Source of the DNA: Ignavibacteriales bacterium CG12_big_fil_rev_8_21_14_0_65_30_8
GTDB lineage: Bacteria > Bacteroidota > Ignavibacteria > Ignavibacteriales > Ignavibacteriaceae
NCBI GenBank assembly: GCA_002783525.1
Contig: PFGS01000241.1
Coordinates: forward strand, 9,272 to 18,727
Length of the DNA stretch: 9,456 nucleotides
Reading direction: 5' to 3'
Position 1 is the stretch's first letter; every line of letters begins with the position of its first letter. Both the position numbers and the translations under genes were made by a program. This document shows positions 1 to 6,487 of the stretch, in pieces. The notes under the pieces are model-generated. The model had not been told where the DNA came from, ran no database searches, and was given only the letters and a program-made list of their open reading frames with translations.

Positions 1-814
1 TTATCCTTCAAACAGAAAAGAATATAATATTATAAGTTGTTTAATTGGTGCAAAAACCAAAGCAGCTGTTAAATATTTACGTATGGATAAACAAAATTTA
101 GGGTGGTTCAATAATTGCAGAATAGATGAAGATGATTCACTCCACAATGTACAGACAAATATTAAGTTGATTGAAAAAATAATTGGCGAAAAATTAAGTG
201 AACAGCCCGACTTTGAATTTGAATTATCTGAAGACGACAATTCTACAGCATCTAACTTTTTAAACGAAAAAAATATTTTAAAAAACGATATTGTTATTGG
301 CTTTCATCCCGGAACCTCTGTATTAAAAAATCATATTAAAAGAAGGTGGGAGCCTGAAAAATTTACAGCACTTGGTAAAAAATTAATATCGGAATTAAAT
401 TGTAAGGTCATTCTCTTTGGCGGACCTGATGAAAGACAATTAAAAGAAAATATTAAAGCAGACATTAACTCTGATAAGGTTTTTACAACAATTGGGTTAA
501 ATTTAGGTCAAAGTGCCGGAGTGATGAAAAGATGCAATGTGTTTGTATCTAATGATTCTAGTCTGTTGCACGTTGCCTCTGCATTAAAATTAAAAGTGGT
601 TGGAATTATTGGCCCTACAAATACAAATTATATTCATCCCTGGAATACTGAATATAAAATTGCTTCTTTAAATTTAGAATGCTCCCCTTGTTTTATTTAC
701 TCACCAAAACCACTAACTTGTAAAAGAGAGGATTTAAAATTCAAATGTATAAAAGAATTAAATGTTGATCTTGTTTTCAATTCAGTAAAGGAATTTTTAA
801 TTAATGCCGGATAA
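1..814 (+). CDS. Glycosyltransferase family 9 (LPS heptosyltransferase-like), 5' end cut by the window
   Basis: GT9 enzymes move a sugar such as heptose from a nucleotide donor onto growing lipopolysaccharide or a related glycan at the inner membrane's cytoplasmic face. The frame is open from base 2, with no stop before the first ATG at 83, and the upstream residues plus the H-N-V-Q-T-N stretch fit the family's mid-protein linker. The gene therefore starts outside the window and 83 is not the true start. About 270 residues are visible, against about 340-350 usual. What remains is the nucleotide-sugar-binding half: GFHPGTS near base 299, RRWEPEKF, ILFGGPDE, SNDSSLLHVASAL and GIIGPTN. A Cys-rich tail (CSPCF, later two more Cys) is common in this family. 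The canonical 'NDTG..H' motif reads NDSSLLH, a mild deviation. The stop overlaps the next gene by 11 bases, so the two are probably co-transcribed. Donor and acceptor cannot be told. Confidence 0.86.
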   Translation, partial: YPSNRKEYNIISCLIGAKTKAAVKYLRMDKQNLGWFNNCRIDEDDSLHNVQTNIKLIEKIIGEKLSEQPDFEFELSEDDNSTASNFLNEKNILKNDIVIGFHPGTSVLKNHIKRRWEPEKFTALGKKLISELNCKVILFGGPDERQLKENIKADINSDKVFTTIGLNLGQSAGVMKRCNVFVSNDSSLLHVASALKLKVVGIIGPTNTNYIHPWNTEYKIASLNLECSPCFIYSPKPLTCKREDLKFKCIKELNVDLVFNSVKEFLINAG

Positions 815-1442
815 AAAACTCAAACTAATTAACACAGCTATTTTATTAGCCTTTATTACAATATTTTATAATTTAATTGAAGGCACTATATCTGTTTATT
901 TTGGTGCTTCTGATGATACACTTGCACTTCTTGGTTTTGGTGTTGACAGTTTTGTAGAAGTAATTTCAGGTATTGGGATTGCTCACCTTGTCTTAAGAAT
1001 GAAATATGAAAAAGTTGACAACAGGGACAAACTTGAAATTATTGCTTTAAGAATTACCGGAGTTAGTTTTTACATTTTAACAGCCGGATTAATATTAGGA
1101 AGTGTAATCAATGTTATAAAAGATATTCATCCAACTACAACAATGGCGGGAGTAATAATTTCCTCAATTTCATTACTTACAATGTATATACTTATAAAAT
1201 ATAAAATAAAAGTTGGAAACGAATTAAACTCAGCTGCAATTATTGCTGATGCAAATTGCACGAGAACTTGCTTTAATTTATCTATTGTTTTACTTGCATC
1301 AAGTGCTCTGTATGAAATTTTTAAGATAAATTATTTTGATGTGTTGGGTTCTCTAGTTATTGCATATTATGCTTTTAAAGAAGGAAGAGAAGCATTTGAA
1401 AAAGCTAAAGAAGAGAAAATAAATCCAAGTTGTAATTGTTAA
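804..1442 (+). CDS. CDF-like cation transporter with Cys replacing the TM5 His/Asp ligands
   Basis: This 212-aa multi-helix membrane protein looks like the transmembrane part of a cation diffusion facilitator, a family that exports divalent metals by proton exchange. Family signs are the first helix with N23-xx-EG, the TM2 segment with D48-S-F-V-E, and the TM5 segment starting A148-D149-A150. In classical CDF proteins the metal site is (H/D)xxxD in TM2 and HxxxD in TM5. Here the TM2 counterpart is G44-xxx-D48 and the TM5 counterpart is C152-xxx-C156. The protein also ends in C210-N-C212 and has no long cytosolic C-terminal domain. This suggests a soft-metal or altered specificity, or a non-transport role; that is inference. 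The ATG at 804 lies inside the end of the upstream glycosyltransferase gene, about ten bases after an AAAGGAA ribosome site. A strong hairpin terminator follows the stop. Confidence 0.83.
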   Translation: MPDKKLKLINTAILLAFITIFYNLIEGTISVYFGASDDTLALLGFGVDSFVEVISGIGIAHLVLRMKYEKVDNRDKLEIIALRITGVSFYILTAGLILGSVINVIKDIHPTTTMAGVIISSISLLTMYILIKYKIKVGNELNSAAIIADANCTRTCFNLSIVLLASSALYEIFKINYFDVLGSLVIAYYAFKEGREAFEKAKEEKINPSCNC

Positions 1443-1463
1443 GTTATAGATTACAGATTATTG

Positions 1464-1499
1464 AGATTCCCGATATCTCTTAGATATCGGGAATCTTTT
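1464..1499 (+). terminator. Rho-independent terminator between convergent genes
   Basis: A perfect 15-bp stem (1464-1478 pairing with 1482-1496) closes a 3-base CTT loop and runs into TTTT at 1496-1499. It lies 22 bases after the stop of the CDF-like gene and 4 bases before the end of the convergent minus-strand operon. The U-tract is only on the plus-strand side, so it should work best for the plus-strand operon, but the long stem may also stop minus-strand transcripts. Confidence 0.82.
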
Positions 1500-1502
1500 C
1501 TG

Positions 1503-2102
1503 CTACCTGTTCTGTAATTTTGTTTTTAACAAATCCTGATAATCTTCCTCTGTATCAATATCCTGTAAAACTTCTTTGTAATTACAAGCCCATATTTTTT
1601 TAAATACTTTTTTGTTCTTGCTTGCTACTCTTAAATTTGAGTTTATATCTTCTTCTAAAATTAATTCAGCCGTTTCTTTTTTAACTAAAATCGGGTGACC
1701 TTTTCTTTCCTTATATTTAGGCTGTATCCAATTATGTCTGTTATCAATTTGTATAACAAATTCTTTGTAAAATTCTTCAGGTAATCCGGGCTGATCAACC
1801 TGATGAATTAAAAACCAGTCTGAATTTTTATTCTCTGATAATCCTTTCTGAATTGAGCCGAACATTCCTTTATCGTAATTTTTATTTTCTGTAATAATTA
1901 TTTTATTGTTTTTTTGAGATGAAATTTTTTCATTAACAAAATCATGATTATAACCTGTTACAACAACAACTTCACCACAATATTTTTTAAGTTTTTCAAT
2001 TATATTTTCTAAAAATGTAGAGTATTTATATTTGGCAAAAGGTTTGAATGCCCCTAATCTTTTAGAGTAACCTGCAGAAAGAATAATTCCAGTAATGTAC
2101 AT
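1503..2102 (-). CDS. MocA/MobA-like nucleotidyltransferase (NTP_transf_3 type)
   Basis: This 199-aa protein has the Rossmann-like nucleotidyltransferase fold of the enzymes that add CMP or GMP to molybdopterin; related sugar-nucleotide enzymes share it. Visible motifs in order: the NTP-binding loop LSAGYSKRLGAFKPF (residues 8-22; family form LAAGxSxRMGxxK), N75-YDKGMFGSI-Q-K-G87 (family N...G...S...G), the metal-binding H-Q-V-D103-Q-P, G135-H-P-I-L, and D181-I-D-T-E-E-D-Y near the end. The G-H-P and D-x-D-T-x-E-D motifs favour the MocA (cytidylyltransferase) group over MobA, but substrate is not proven. It begins 3 bases after the stop of the LOG-family gene, so both are one minus-strand operon. 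No molybdenum enzyme or other cofactor gene lies in the window to support a Moco role. A generic 'nucleotidyltransferase family protein' label is the safe reading. Confidence 0.84.
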   Translation of the reverse strand: MYITGIILSAGYSKRLGAFKPFAKYKYSTFLENIIEKLKKYCGEVVVVTGYNHDFVNEKISSQKNNKIIITENKNYDKGMFGSIQKGLSENKNSDWFLIHQVDQPGLPEEFYKEFVIQIDNRHNWIQPKYKERKGHPILVKKETAELILEEDINSNLRVASKNKKVFKKIWACNYKEVLQDIDTEEDYQDLLKTKLQNR

Positions 2103-2105
2103 TTT

Positions 2106-2630
2106 TTATAATACTGATTTTAAATAATTGGTTATATCTTTAGCCGTATTAAAACTTTTTACGAGTCCTTGTTTTCTTTTTTCTAACTTAATCTGTTTTT
2201 CCATTATCTCTACAATCTCTTTCCACATATTTGAGTGAGTGACAATTGGTTTTTCATTCAGCATTCCTTTGTTTATAAATTCCCAGACAACAGTAAGTTC
2301 TAACATCGTGCCCGTACCACCTTGCAGAACAACATAACCATCACCCAAAGAAACTAACTTTTCAATTCTTTCAAATAATGTTTTACATTTTATTTCTTCG
2401 GTTAGATATTTGCTTGGTTTTGCATTCCACAGATTAACAGTTACCCCAATGGCTTTACCACCATTTAATGTAGCTCCTTTAGAAACTGCATTCATAATTC
2501 CGGCAAATCCACCTGTACAAACATCAAAATTATTTAGAGCAAGTTCTTTTCCCAACTCTTCAGCAAAAATAAATTGTTCCTCTCCTTCAATAGGAAGCGA
2601 AGAGCCAAAGACTGTAATTGTTCTTTTCAT
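2106..2630 (-). CDS. LOG-family protein (lysine decarboxylase-like / nucleoside-monophosphate phosphoribohydrolase fold)
   Basis: LOG-family proteins are small Rossmann-fold cytosolic enzymes. Characterised members cleave nucleoside 5'-monophosphates to base and ribose 5-phosphate; many bacterial ones have no assigned substrate. This 174-aa protein has the usual length and landmarks: VFGSS (7-11), GGFAGIM (40-46), the conserved Arg in T-L-F-E-R88, and the signature LQGGTGTMLE (102-111), matching PGGxGTxxE with the first Pro replaced by Gln103. E111 and R88 correspond to the catalytic Glu and Arg of the family. The old label 'lysine decarboxylase' should not be used as a function. It is the first gene of a two-gene operon with the nucleotidyltransferase at 1503-2102, and it is transcribed divergently from the response regulator gene across a 190-base AT-rich gap. 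Confidence 0.87.
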   Translation of the reverse strand: MKRTITVFGSSLPIEGEEQFIFAEELGKELALNNFDVCTGGFAGIMNAVSKGATLNGGKAIGVTVNLWNAKPSKYLTEEIKCKTLFERIEKLVSLGDGYVVLQGGTGTMLELTVVWEFINKGMLNEKPIVTHSNMWKEIVEIMEKQIKLEKRKQGLVKSFNTAKDITNYLKSVL

Positions 2631-2820
2631 TTATCTAAAAAAAGGTTTATATCAATATTTGAAAGTAAGTGTTTTTCTGTCCTTTTTCCAATAATAACAA
2701 ATGTATCGGTAATAAAACTAATAGTAATGTGTAAAACTTTTTCTTTTTTTTCCTTTTTTTTTTAAAAAAAAATATATTATTTTTAACCAAGTATTAATTC
2801 TTTAAACATTTGGACTTTAG
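2631..2820. promoter_or_regulatory. Divergent AT-rich promoter region with a T10A9 tract
   Basis: This 190-base gap separates two divergent genes, so it should hold the promoters of both. It contains T8 at 2744-2751 and T10 at 2754-2763 directly followed by A9 at 2764-2772, an arrangement expected to bend DNA or act as an UP-like element. No convincing -35/-10 pair could be fixed, and no gene or stable hairpin was seen. The region just before the response regulator start lacks a Shine-Dalgarno sequence. Confidence 0.45.
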
Positions 2821-3513
2821 TTGAAAAAAATAAAGATATTACTCATAGAAGATAACAGACTTTTGAGAGAAGGTCTTACCATCATACTTAAAAAGCAAAA
2901 AGACATGCAGGTTGTTGCTACTTTTGGTAATGGGGAAAATGTATCAATGTTTATGGATAAACATAAACCTGATATATTACTTCTTGACCTCGGTTTGAGA
3001 AATCAAAACAGCTTAAAAATAGTTAAATTAAGTAAGCAAAATTTTATTGAAACTAAAATCATCGTGATGTACTTAATACCACTCGAGTCAGATGTTTTTG
3101 ATTTTGTTCAAGCAGGTGTTTCTGGTTTTATTCTTAAAGATGCAAATGTTAATGATTTATTTAAAACTAACCGTGATGTTTACAAGGGCATAAAAGTTTT
3201 GCCTCCGCAATTAACGGGTACGCTTTTTACAGAAATTATTAATTATGCAATTAATGAATTTACACCATCAGTAATTGATAAATCGGTAAGAATGACAAAA
3301 CGAGAAAAACAGGTAATTGAATTAATAGCAGATGGTCTCACAAATAAAGAGATTGCACAGAAACTCCACCTTTCTCCATACACAGTAAAAAGCCATGTTC
3401 ATAACATTCTAGAAAAATTATCACTCAGTACCCGCGTTCAGATTGCTAAACATGCTCATCTTTCAGACGATTACAAAATTGCTATCGATACAACTTCATT
3501 ACTTGAAGAGTAA
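2821..3513 (+). CDS. NarL/LuxR-family response regulator (orphan), TTG start
   Basis: This is a two-component transcription factor of 230 aa. The receiver domain (about 3-122) has the acidic residues E10-D11, the phosphoacceptor D56 in LLLDLG, and K106 in FILKDA. The position normally held by the switch Ser/Thr after 'IIV' is Y84 (IIVMYL), which may alter the phosphorylation response. The C-terminal GerE-type helix-turn-helix (about 157-215) is clear: M-T-K-R-E-K-Q-V, GLTNKEIAQKLHLS, Y-T-V-K-S-H-V-H-N-I-L-E-K-L. The TTG at 2821 directly follows an in-frame TAG (2818-2820), so nothing longer is possible, and the next Met (residue 29) would destroy the receiver domain. No sensor kinase lies nearby. 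Its stop is 25 bases before the repeated element at 3539-3599, upstream of a small membrane gene, which makes it a natural candidate regulator of the cluster; that is inference. Confidence 0.92.
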   Translation: MKKIKILLIEDNRLLREGLTIILKKQKDMQVVATFGNGENVSMFMDKHKPDILLLDLGLRNQNSLKIVKLSKQNFIETKIIVMYLIPLESDVFDFVQAGVSGFILKDANVNDLFKTNRDVYKGIKVLPPQLTGTLFTEIINYAINEFTPSVIDKSVRMTKREKQVIELIADGLTNKEIAQKLHLSPYTVKSHVHNILEKLSLSTRVQIAKHAHLSDDYKIAIDTTSLLEE

Positions 3514-3538
3514 TTATCTATAGGTTATATCTTTAAAA

Positions 3539-3599
3539 GATGTAGTCCATTTTTTCATCCCTTTGGTCTATAGTATTCCAAACACGTAAATAGTATTTT
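3539..3599 (+). promoter_or_regulatory. Repeated control element, copy A
   Basis: This copy aligns with 6348-6407 over 61 columns with 50 identities and one 1-base gap in a T run. Both copies share an exact GATGTAGTCC, then a T tract and CATCC, then CTATAGTATT, then CGTAAAT. The two TCC triplets lie 12 bases apart, about one helical turn. TATAGT (3569-3574) could be a -10 box. It stands 168 bases before the start of the 61-aa membrane protein gene. The remaining leader (3600-3767) is AT-rich with no visible gene. Type and polarity are inferred from position. Confidence 0.68.
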
Positions 3600-3767
3600 C
3601 TAACAACAAGCAATAACTAAATATGTGAGTTACTTGTAAAATTAATATCATAGTGAATCCCTGTGAAAAGTTATAAGAATAAATAGTTCTAAATAATTTG
3701 TTTAAAAGTGAAGAAATTTGATTTGAAGCATAGCTAAGAAATTTCAATAATTTTAAGGAAAATTCAG

Positions 3768-3953
3768 ATGTCTAATTTTGCAATTTATTTGATTGGGACT
3801 GTCGTTTTAGCAGGCGGATTAGGGTTTGCAGCTCATTTATTGGGCGTTTCACCAACCTGGATTACCGTTGGAGTCATTGTAATGCTGGGTATAGGTATTA
3901 TGGGAGGAGTAAGAAAAACCCGACTGAAAGAAAAATCCGATTCAGATAATTGA
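3768..3953 (+). CDS. Small two-helix membrane protein, function unknown
   Basis: This 61-aa protein has two hydrophobic segments (about 4-26 and 31-48) joined by a short turn (V-S-P-T-W), then a charged tail RKTRLKEKSDSDN. The glycine-rich helices and short basic tail are typical of the small inner-membrane proteins found in bacterial stress loci, but I do not recognise a named family. The ATG at 3768 follows AAGGAA (3755-3760) at good spacing, and the gene is preceded by copy A of the repeated element, which supports it as real. The cytochrome gene starts 51 bases after its stop and may be co-transcribed. The minus-strand frame overlapping this gene and the next is a shadow. Confidence 0.76.
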   Translation: MSNFAIYLIGTVVLAGGLGFAAHLLGVSPTWITVGVIVMLGIGIMGGVRKTRLKEKSDSDN

Positions 3954-3995
3954 GAAAAGAAACAGCATAAAATTATAATAATGAAAATTAAAAAT

Positions 3996-4000
3996 GAGGG
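3996..4000 (+). promoter_or_regulatory. Shine-Dalgarno site fixing the cytochrome start
   Basis: GAGGG sits 4 bases before the ATG at 4005, whereas the earlier in-frame ATG at 3981 has only AT-rich sequence ahead of it. Starting at 4005 also places the signal peptide directly at the N-terminus, so 4005 is preferred. Confidence 0.62.
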
Positions 4001-4004
4001 ATAT

Positions 4005-4568
4005 ATGTTAAAAAAAATAGTTCTTCTCGTAGTTATGTTCGTAGCTCCTGCAATACTTGCACAGGAAACTGATGTTAAGCATATTTTTGTTGGTGCCAAA
4101 ACTTGTGGAATGTGCCACAAATCAGAGAAACAGGGTAAGCAACTTGATATCTGGAAAACCAGTGCTCATTCAAAAGCTTATGAAACTCTAAAAACTGCTG
4201 AAGCCGACAGCATAGCTAAGGCAAAGGGTCTTTCTACAAATGCAATCCTAAGCGAAGCCTGCTTAAAATGTCATGTAAGCGGATATAACATTAACGCAAA
4301 TTTAAAATCTGAAAAGTTTAATATGGAAGATGGTGTACAATGTGAGACTTGCCACGGAGCAGGCAGTGATTATAAAAGTACAAAAATCATGAAAGATGAA
4401 AAACAAGCAGTAGCTAATGGCCTTAAATTATTTAATACAGAAGAAGAACGTGTTGCATTATGCAAAGGATGTCATAATTCAGAAAGTCCGACTTTTGATA
4501 CATGTAAAACCGATTTTGCGAAAATGTGGATAAAAATTAAACACGATATTCCTAAAGACATTAAGTAA
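4005..4568 (+). CDS. Periplasmic tetrahaem cytochrome c, cytochrome c554-like
   Basis: This is a secreted multihaem electron carrier. From the ATG at 4005 it is 187 aa: a signal peptide M-L-K-K then a hydrophobic run to about residue 19 (likely cleavage after L-A, before Q-E-T), then four haem-binding CxxCH motifs at C34 (CGMCH), C86 (CLKCH), C113 (CETCH) and C153 (CKGCH). The stretch W50-xx-S-A-H55-xx-A and the G-V-Q-C-E-T-C-H-G-A-G block match the cytochrome c554 family arrangement, where such histidines and the CxxCH set build a compact tetrahaem core. C167 is an extra Cys outside any CxxCH. No dehydrogenase, oxidase or other cytochrome gene is adjacent, so its redox partners are unknown. 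It sits amid small envelope genes, which is an unusual place for a lone tetrahaem protein. The longer start at 3981 would add eight polar residues before the signal peptide and is less likely. Confidence 0.9.
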   Translation: MLKKIVLLVVMFVAPAILAQETDVKHIFVGAKTCGMCHKSEKQGKQLDIWKTSAHSKAYETLKTAEADSIAKAKGLSTNAILSEACLKCHVSGYNINANLKSEKFNMEDGVQCETCHGAGSDYKSTKIMKDEKQAVANGLKLFNTEEERVALCKGCHNSESPTFDTCKTDFAKMWIKIKHDIPKDIK

Positions 4569-4657
4569 TTTTTTTTATGGCAAAAAAGTAGAATAATTGT
4601 AATGCTAATTAAATAAAAAATAAATTAAATAATCATCTAACGTAAAGGAATAATAAA

Positions 4658-4807
4658 ATGTTATATACAATCGCTGTAATATTAATAGTTTTGTGGCTGT
4701 TTGGATTCCTCTCTTCATACACTATGGGTGGAGTTATTCATATTCTTCTTGTAATTGCAATCATAATGATTTTAATAAGAGTAATTAGCGGACGTAAGGT
4801 ACTTTAA
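4658..4807 (+). CDS. lmo0937/DUF5670-type small membrane protein
   Basis: This 49-aa gene encodes a protein starting MLYTIAVILIVLWLFGF, with the turn S-Y-T-M-G-G, the second helix V-I-H-I-L-L-V-I-A-I-I-M-I-L-I and the end R-V-I-S-G-R-K-V-L. That pattern (first helix with L-W-L, then Y-T-M-G-G-x-I-H, then an Arg-rich end) is the recognisable lmo0937 family of tiny two-helix membrane proteins. They have no known molecular function and are often near stress genes. A strong ribosome site, AAAGGAA (4644-4650), precedes the ATG at proper spacing. It is 89 bases after the cytochrome stop. A short AT-rich inverted repeat (4848-4853 with 4858-4863) follows in the gap before the next gene and is too weak to call a terminator. 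Confidence 0.88.
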   Translation: MLYTIAVILIVLWLFGFLSSYTMGGVIHILLVIAIIMILIRVISGRKVL

Positions 4808-4902
4808 AAGAATTTAATCCTGTTTTATTTGCTGTTTGCAACAAATTAATAATCCTGATTATTATTGCGCAATACTTTGCCAAAGAATTGTATTAGGGAA
4901 AA

Positions 4903-5850
4903 ATGATTAAAATATTTCAACCTAAAAAAATGCTCAACAAAACAGGAGGGTTATCAAAGCTTACAAAGTTTAAGTACTCTAGCTTTGCACTAGGGGGATT
5001 TATTTTCACCTGCTTTTTATTATTCCTCTTATTTCCAGATCCTATTATCAACACATTATTTAAAGACAGAATTAATAAATCAATAATAGAAACCTTTCCA
5101 AGGTATTCAATACAACTTGGCGATTTGTATTACAACATTTGGAATAATCGAATGTCAGTAGATTCTGTAAAACTGCAAGCCAAAGACTCTACAATTTCTG
5201 TAAGTGTTGCTTCATTATCTGTTGGAGGAATGGGGTGGATAAAAACTTTTTGGCAAGGAGATTTAGATTCAAACAATATTCAAAAATTAGTAATAGATGT
5301 CAAACAAATTGTAATTAACCTACGTGAAACTCAGAAGGAAATTCATTTGGGAATGCTGCATATATCAATACCCGATTCTGAAATGGTTTCTGATTCGGTT
5401 AAATATTTTTCATTAATAGATGAAGAACAATTCTTTGCAAAAAGTAAATTTAAACAAACCAGATTTAATATTGATATTCCTAAAATAGAAATAACAGGTT
5501 TGGATTTTCTCTCTATCCTAAAACAAAAAGCTTATAAAGCCGAAAGTATTAATTTATATAATGGGATAGTAGATATTCTTTCTAATAAAGATAAACCTGT
5601 CGACACGATCTCGCCAAATCCACAAATGCCTAACGAAGCCTTCTCTTCTATAAAGGAATTAGTAAAGGTAGATAGTTTGAATATCATAAATGGACTGTTG
5701 AAGTATAACGAGAGATTTGCTGTGGGTGTAAAACCTGCAAATATTACTTTTAATAAAATTAATTTTTCAGTAATAAGTATTGCTAATCATGCTGTACAAC
5801 CTGACACTGCAATTATTAAAGGAGAGGAGCTTTTTATGAATTCAAGTTAA
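4903..5850 (+). CDS. AsmA/DUF748-like envelope protein, N-terminal part ending at an in-frame TAA
   Basis: AsmA-like proteins are anchored by one N-terminal helix and extend beta-rich repeats into the periplasm; some members move lipids or affect outer-membrane assembly. The part shown (315 aa) has a cytosolic basic start, one membrane helix at about 27-44 (F-A-L-G-G-F-I-F-T-C-F-L-L), then the early-domain pattern Y-S-I-Q-L-G-D-L-Y-Y-N-I-W-N-N-R-M-S-V-D-S-V, which fits the AsmA/DUF748 style of 'short strand, then V-D-S-V-xL'. The ATG at 4903 follows AGGGAA. The frame ends at TAA 5848-5850, and the same frame continues immediately with ATG at 5851 through another 154 codons of similar protein. 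The locus therefore looks like one gene of about 470 codons broken by a stop. Family assignment is from memory of the general pattern and is moderate. Confidence 0.68.
   Translation: MIKIFQPKKMLNKTGGLSKLTKFKYSSFALGGFIFTCFLLFLLFPDPIINTLFKDRINKSIIETFPRYSIQLGDLYYNIWNNRMSVDSVKLQAKDSTISVSVASLSVGGMGWIKTFWQGDLDSNNIQKLVIDVKQIVINLRETQKEIHLGMLHISIPDSEMVSDSVKYFSLIDEEQFFAKSKFKQTRFNIDIPKIEITGLDFLSILKQKAYKAESINLYNGIVDILSNKDKPVDTISPNPQMPNEAFSSIKELVKVDSLNIINGLLKYNERFAVGVKPANITFNKINFSVISIANHAVQPDTAIIKGEELFMNSS
5818..5829 (+). promoter_or_regulatory. Strong internal Shine-Dalgarno-like run before the interrupting stop
   Basis: AAAGGAGAGGAG lies 6 bases before an in-frame ATG (5836) that would encode only M-N-S-S before the TAA, and then ATG 5851 abuts that stop. 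It could be just codons for K-G-E-E, or it could feed ribosomes to a termination-reinitiation start for the downstream fragment. Function is inference. Confidence 0.35.
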
Positions 5851-6315
5851 ATGAAACTTTTTATGGCAATTCCTCTCTCTTCAACTAATTTTTCCTTACA
5901 ATATTCCGGATCGTTCAGTAAGATGGATGTTAAAAAACTAAATTCATTTATTGAAGCAGGTGAACATCAGCGTATTAAAAGCGGAACTCTGCAGTCTGCA
6001 ACATTTAACATAAATGTTAATTCGGGACATGCTAGCGGGAAATTACGATTAGCTTACAATGACCTGACTGTCGCAGTTTTAAATGAAGAAACGGGTAGTG
6101 AAAAAGGATTTTTTAATCGAATCCTCTCATTATTTGGTAAGGTATTTATAATACGCGGTACAAATATGCTGGATAAAAATGGTTCGATGAAAATAGGTGA
6201 AATATCACATACAAAAAAACCGGGTGAGCATTTTTTTCATTTTATCTGGTTTGCTCTTAAAAGCGGAGTCGGTGATGTCGTCGGATTTCCTTCGGATGTT
6301 AATTCAGATAACTAA
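5851..6315 (+). CDS. AsmA/DUF748-like protein, C-terminal part (same frame as the preceding CDS)
   Basis: This 154-aa fragment is in the same frame as 4903-5850 and begins with the codon directly after its TAA. It has no signal peptide or membrane helix of its own, so alone it would lack export. Its sequence reads as the continuation of an AsmA-like domain: F-S-L-Q-Y-S-G-S-F-S-K-M-D-V-K-K-L-N-S-F-I, H-Q-R-I-K-S-G-T, G-K-L-R-L-A-Y-N-D-L-T-V-A-V-L, ending with F-H-F-I-W-F-A-L-K-S-G-V-G-D-V-V. Related proteins, as I recall them, carry this region downstream of an 'ELFMN..' segment with no break, so a single substitution to TAA is the simplest cause. Whether it is a pseudogene, a sequencing error, or a translated second piece by reinitiation at TAA-ATG cannot be decided here. 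Confidence 0.62.
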   Translation: MKLFMAIPLSSTNFSLQYSGSFSKMDVKKLNSFIEAGEHQRIKSGTLQSATFNINVNSGHASGKLRLAYNDLTVAVLNEETGSEKGFFNRILSLFGKVFIIRGTNMLDKNGSMKIGEISHTKKPGEHFFHFIWFALKSGVGDVVGFPSDVNSDN

Positions 6316-6347
6316 TTAATTCTCCGCTCAATAAATCTCACCAAGAA

Positions 6348-6407
6348 GATGTAGTCCCTTTTTCATCCTTTTGACCTATAGTATTTCAACTCCGTAAATG
6401 ATATTTT
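6348..6407 (+). promoter_or_regulatory. Repeated control element, copy B
   Basis: This is the second copy of the element at 3539-3599, with GATGTAGTCC, T5, CATCC, CTATAGTATT and CGTAAAT at matching places. Its two TCC triplets are 11 bases apart. TATAGT (6377-6382) is a possible -10 box. It begins 32 bases after the AsmA-like stop and ends 80 bases before the ATG of the 78-aa membrane protein. Both leaders also hold AAAAGT followed shortly by GAAGAAATT nearer the gene. Confidence 0.68.
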
Positions 6408-6487
6408 TTTTCAAAAAACATCATAAAAAGTACCGAAGAAATTCTAAGTGAAAATTTTTTAAATAAATAAACATAAGGTCGATAACA

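Noticed and set aside
2410..2765. Plus-strand frames opposite the LOG gene and running into the T tract
   Set aside because: Opposite a clear LOG-family gene, with homopolymer-driven low-complexity protein; shadows.
3833..4120. Minus-strand 95-aa frame opposite the small membrane gene and cytochrome
   Set aside because: Opposite two well-supported plus-strand genes with ribosome sites; a shadow.
4806..4830. A stretch with AAAAG then TTTAATCC and a short T tract, before the AsmA-like gene, resembling the repeated element
   Set aside because: It lacks the second TCC triplet and the CTATAGTATT block; in such AT-rich DNA this level of match is expected by chance.
3539..6407. Repeated element as ends of a composite mobile element
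   Set aside because: The copies are direct, imperfect, and flank no transposase; no target-site duplication was seen.
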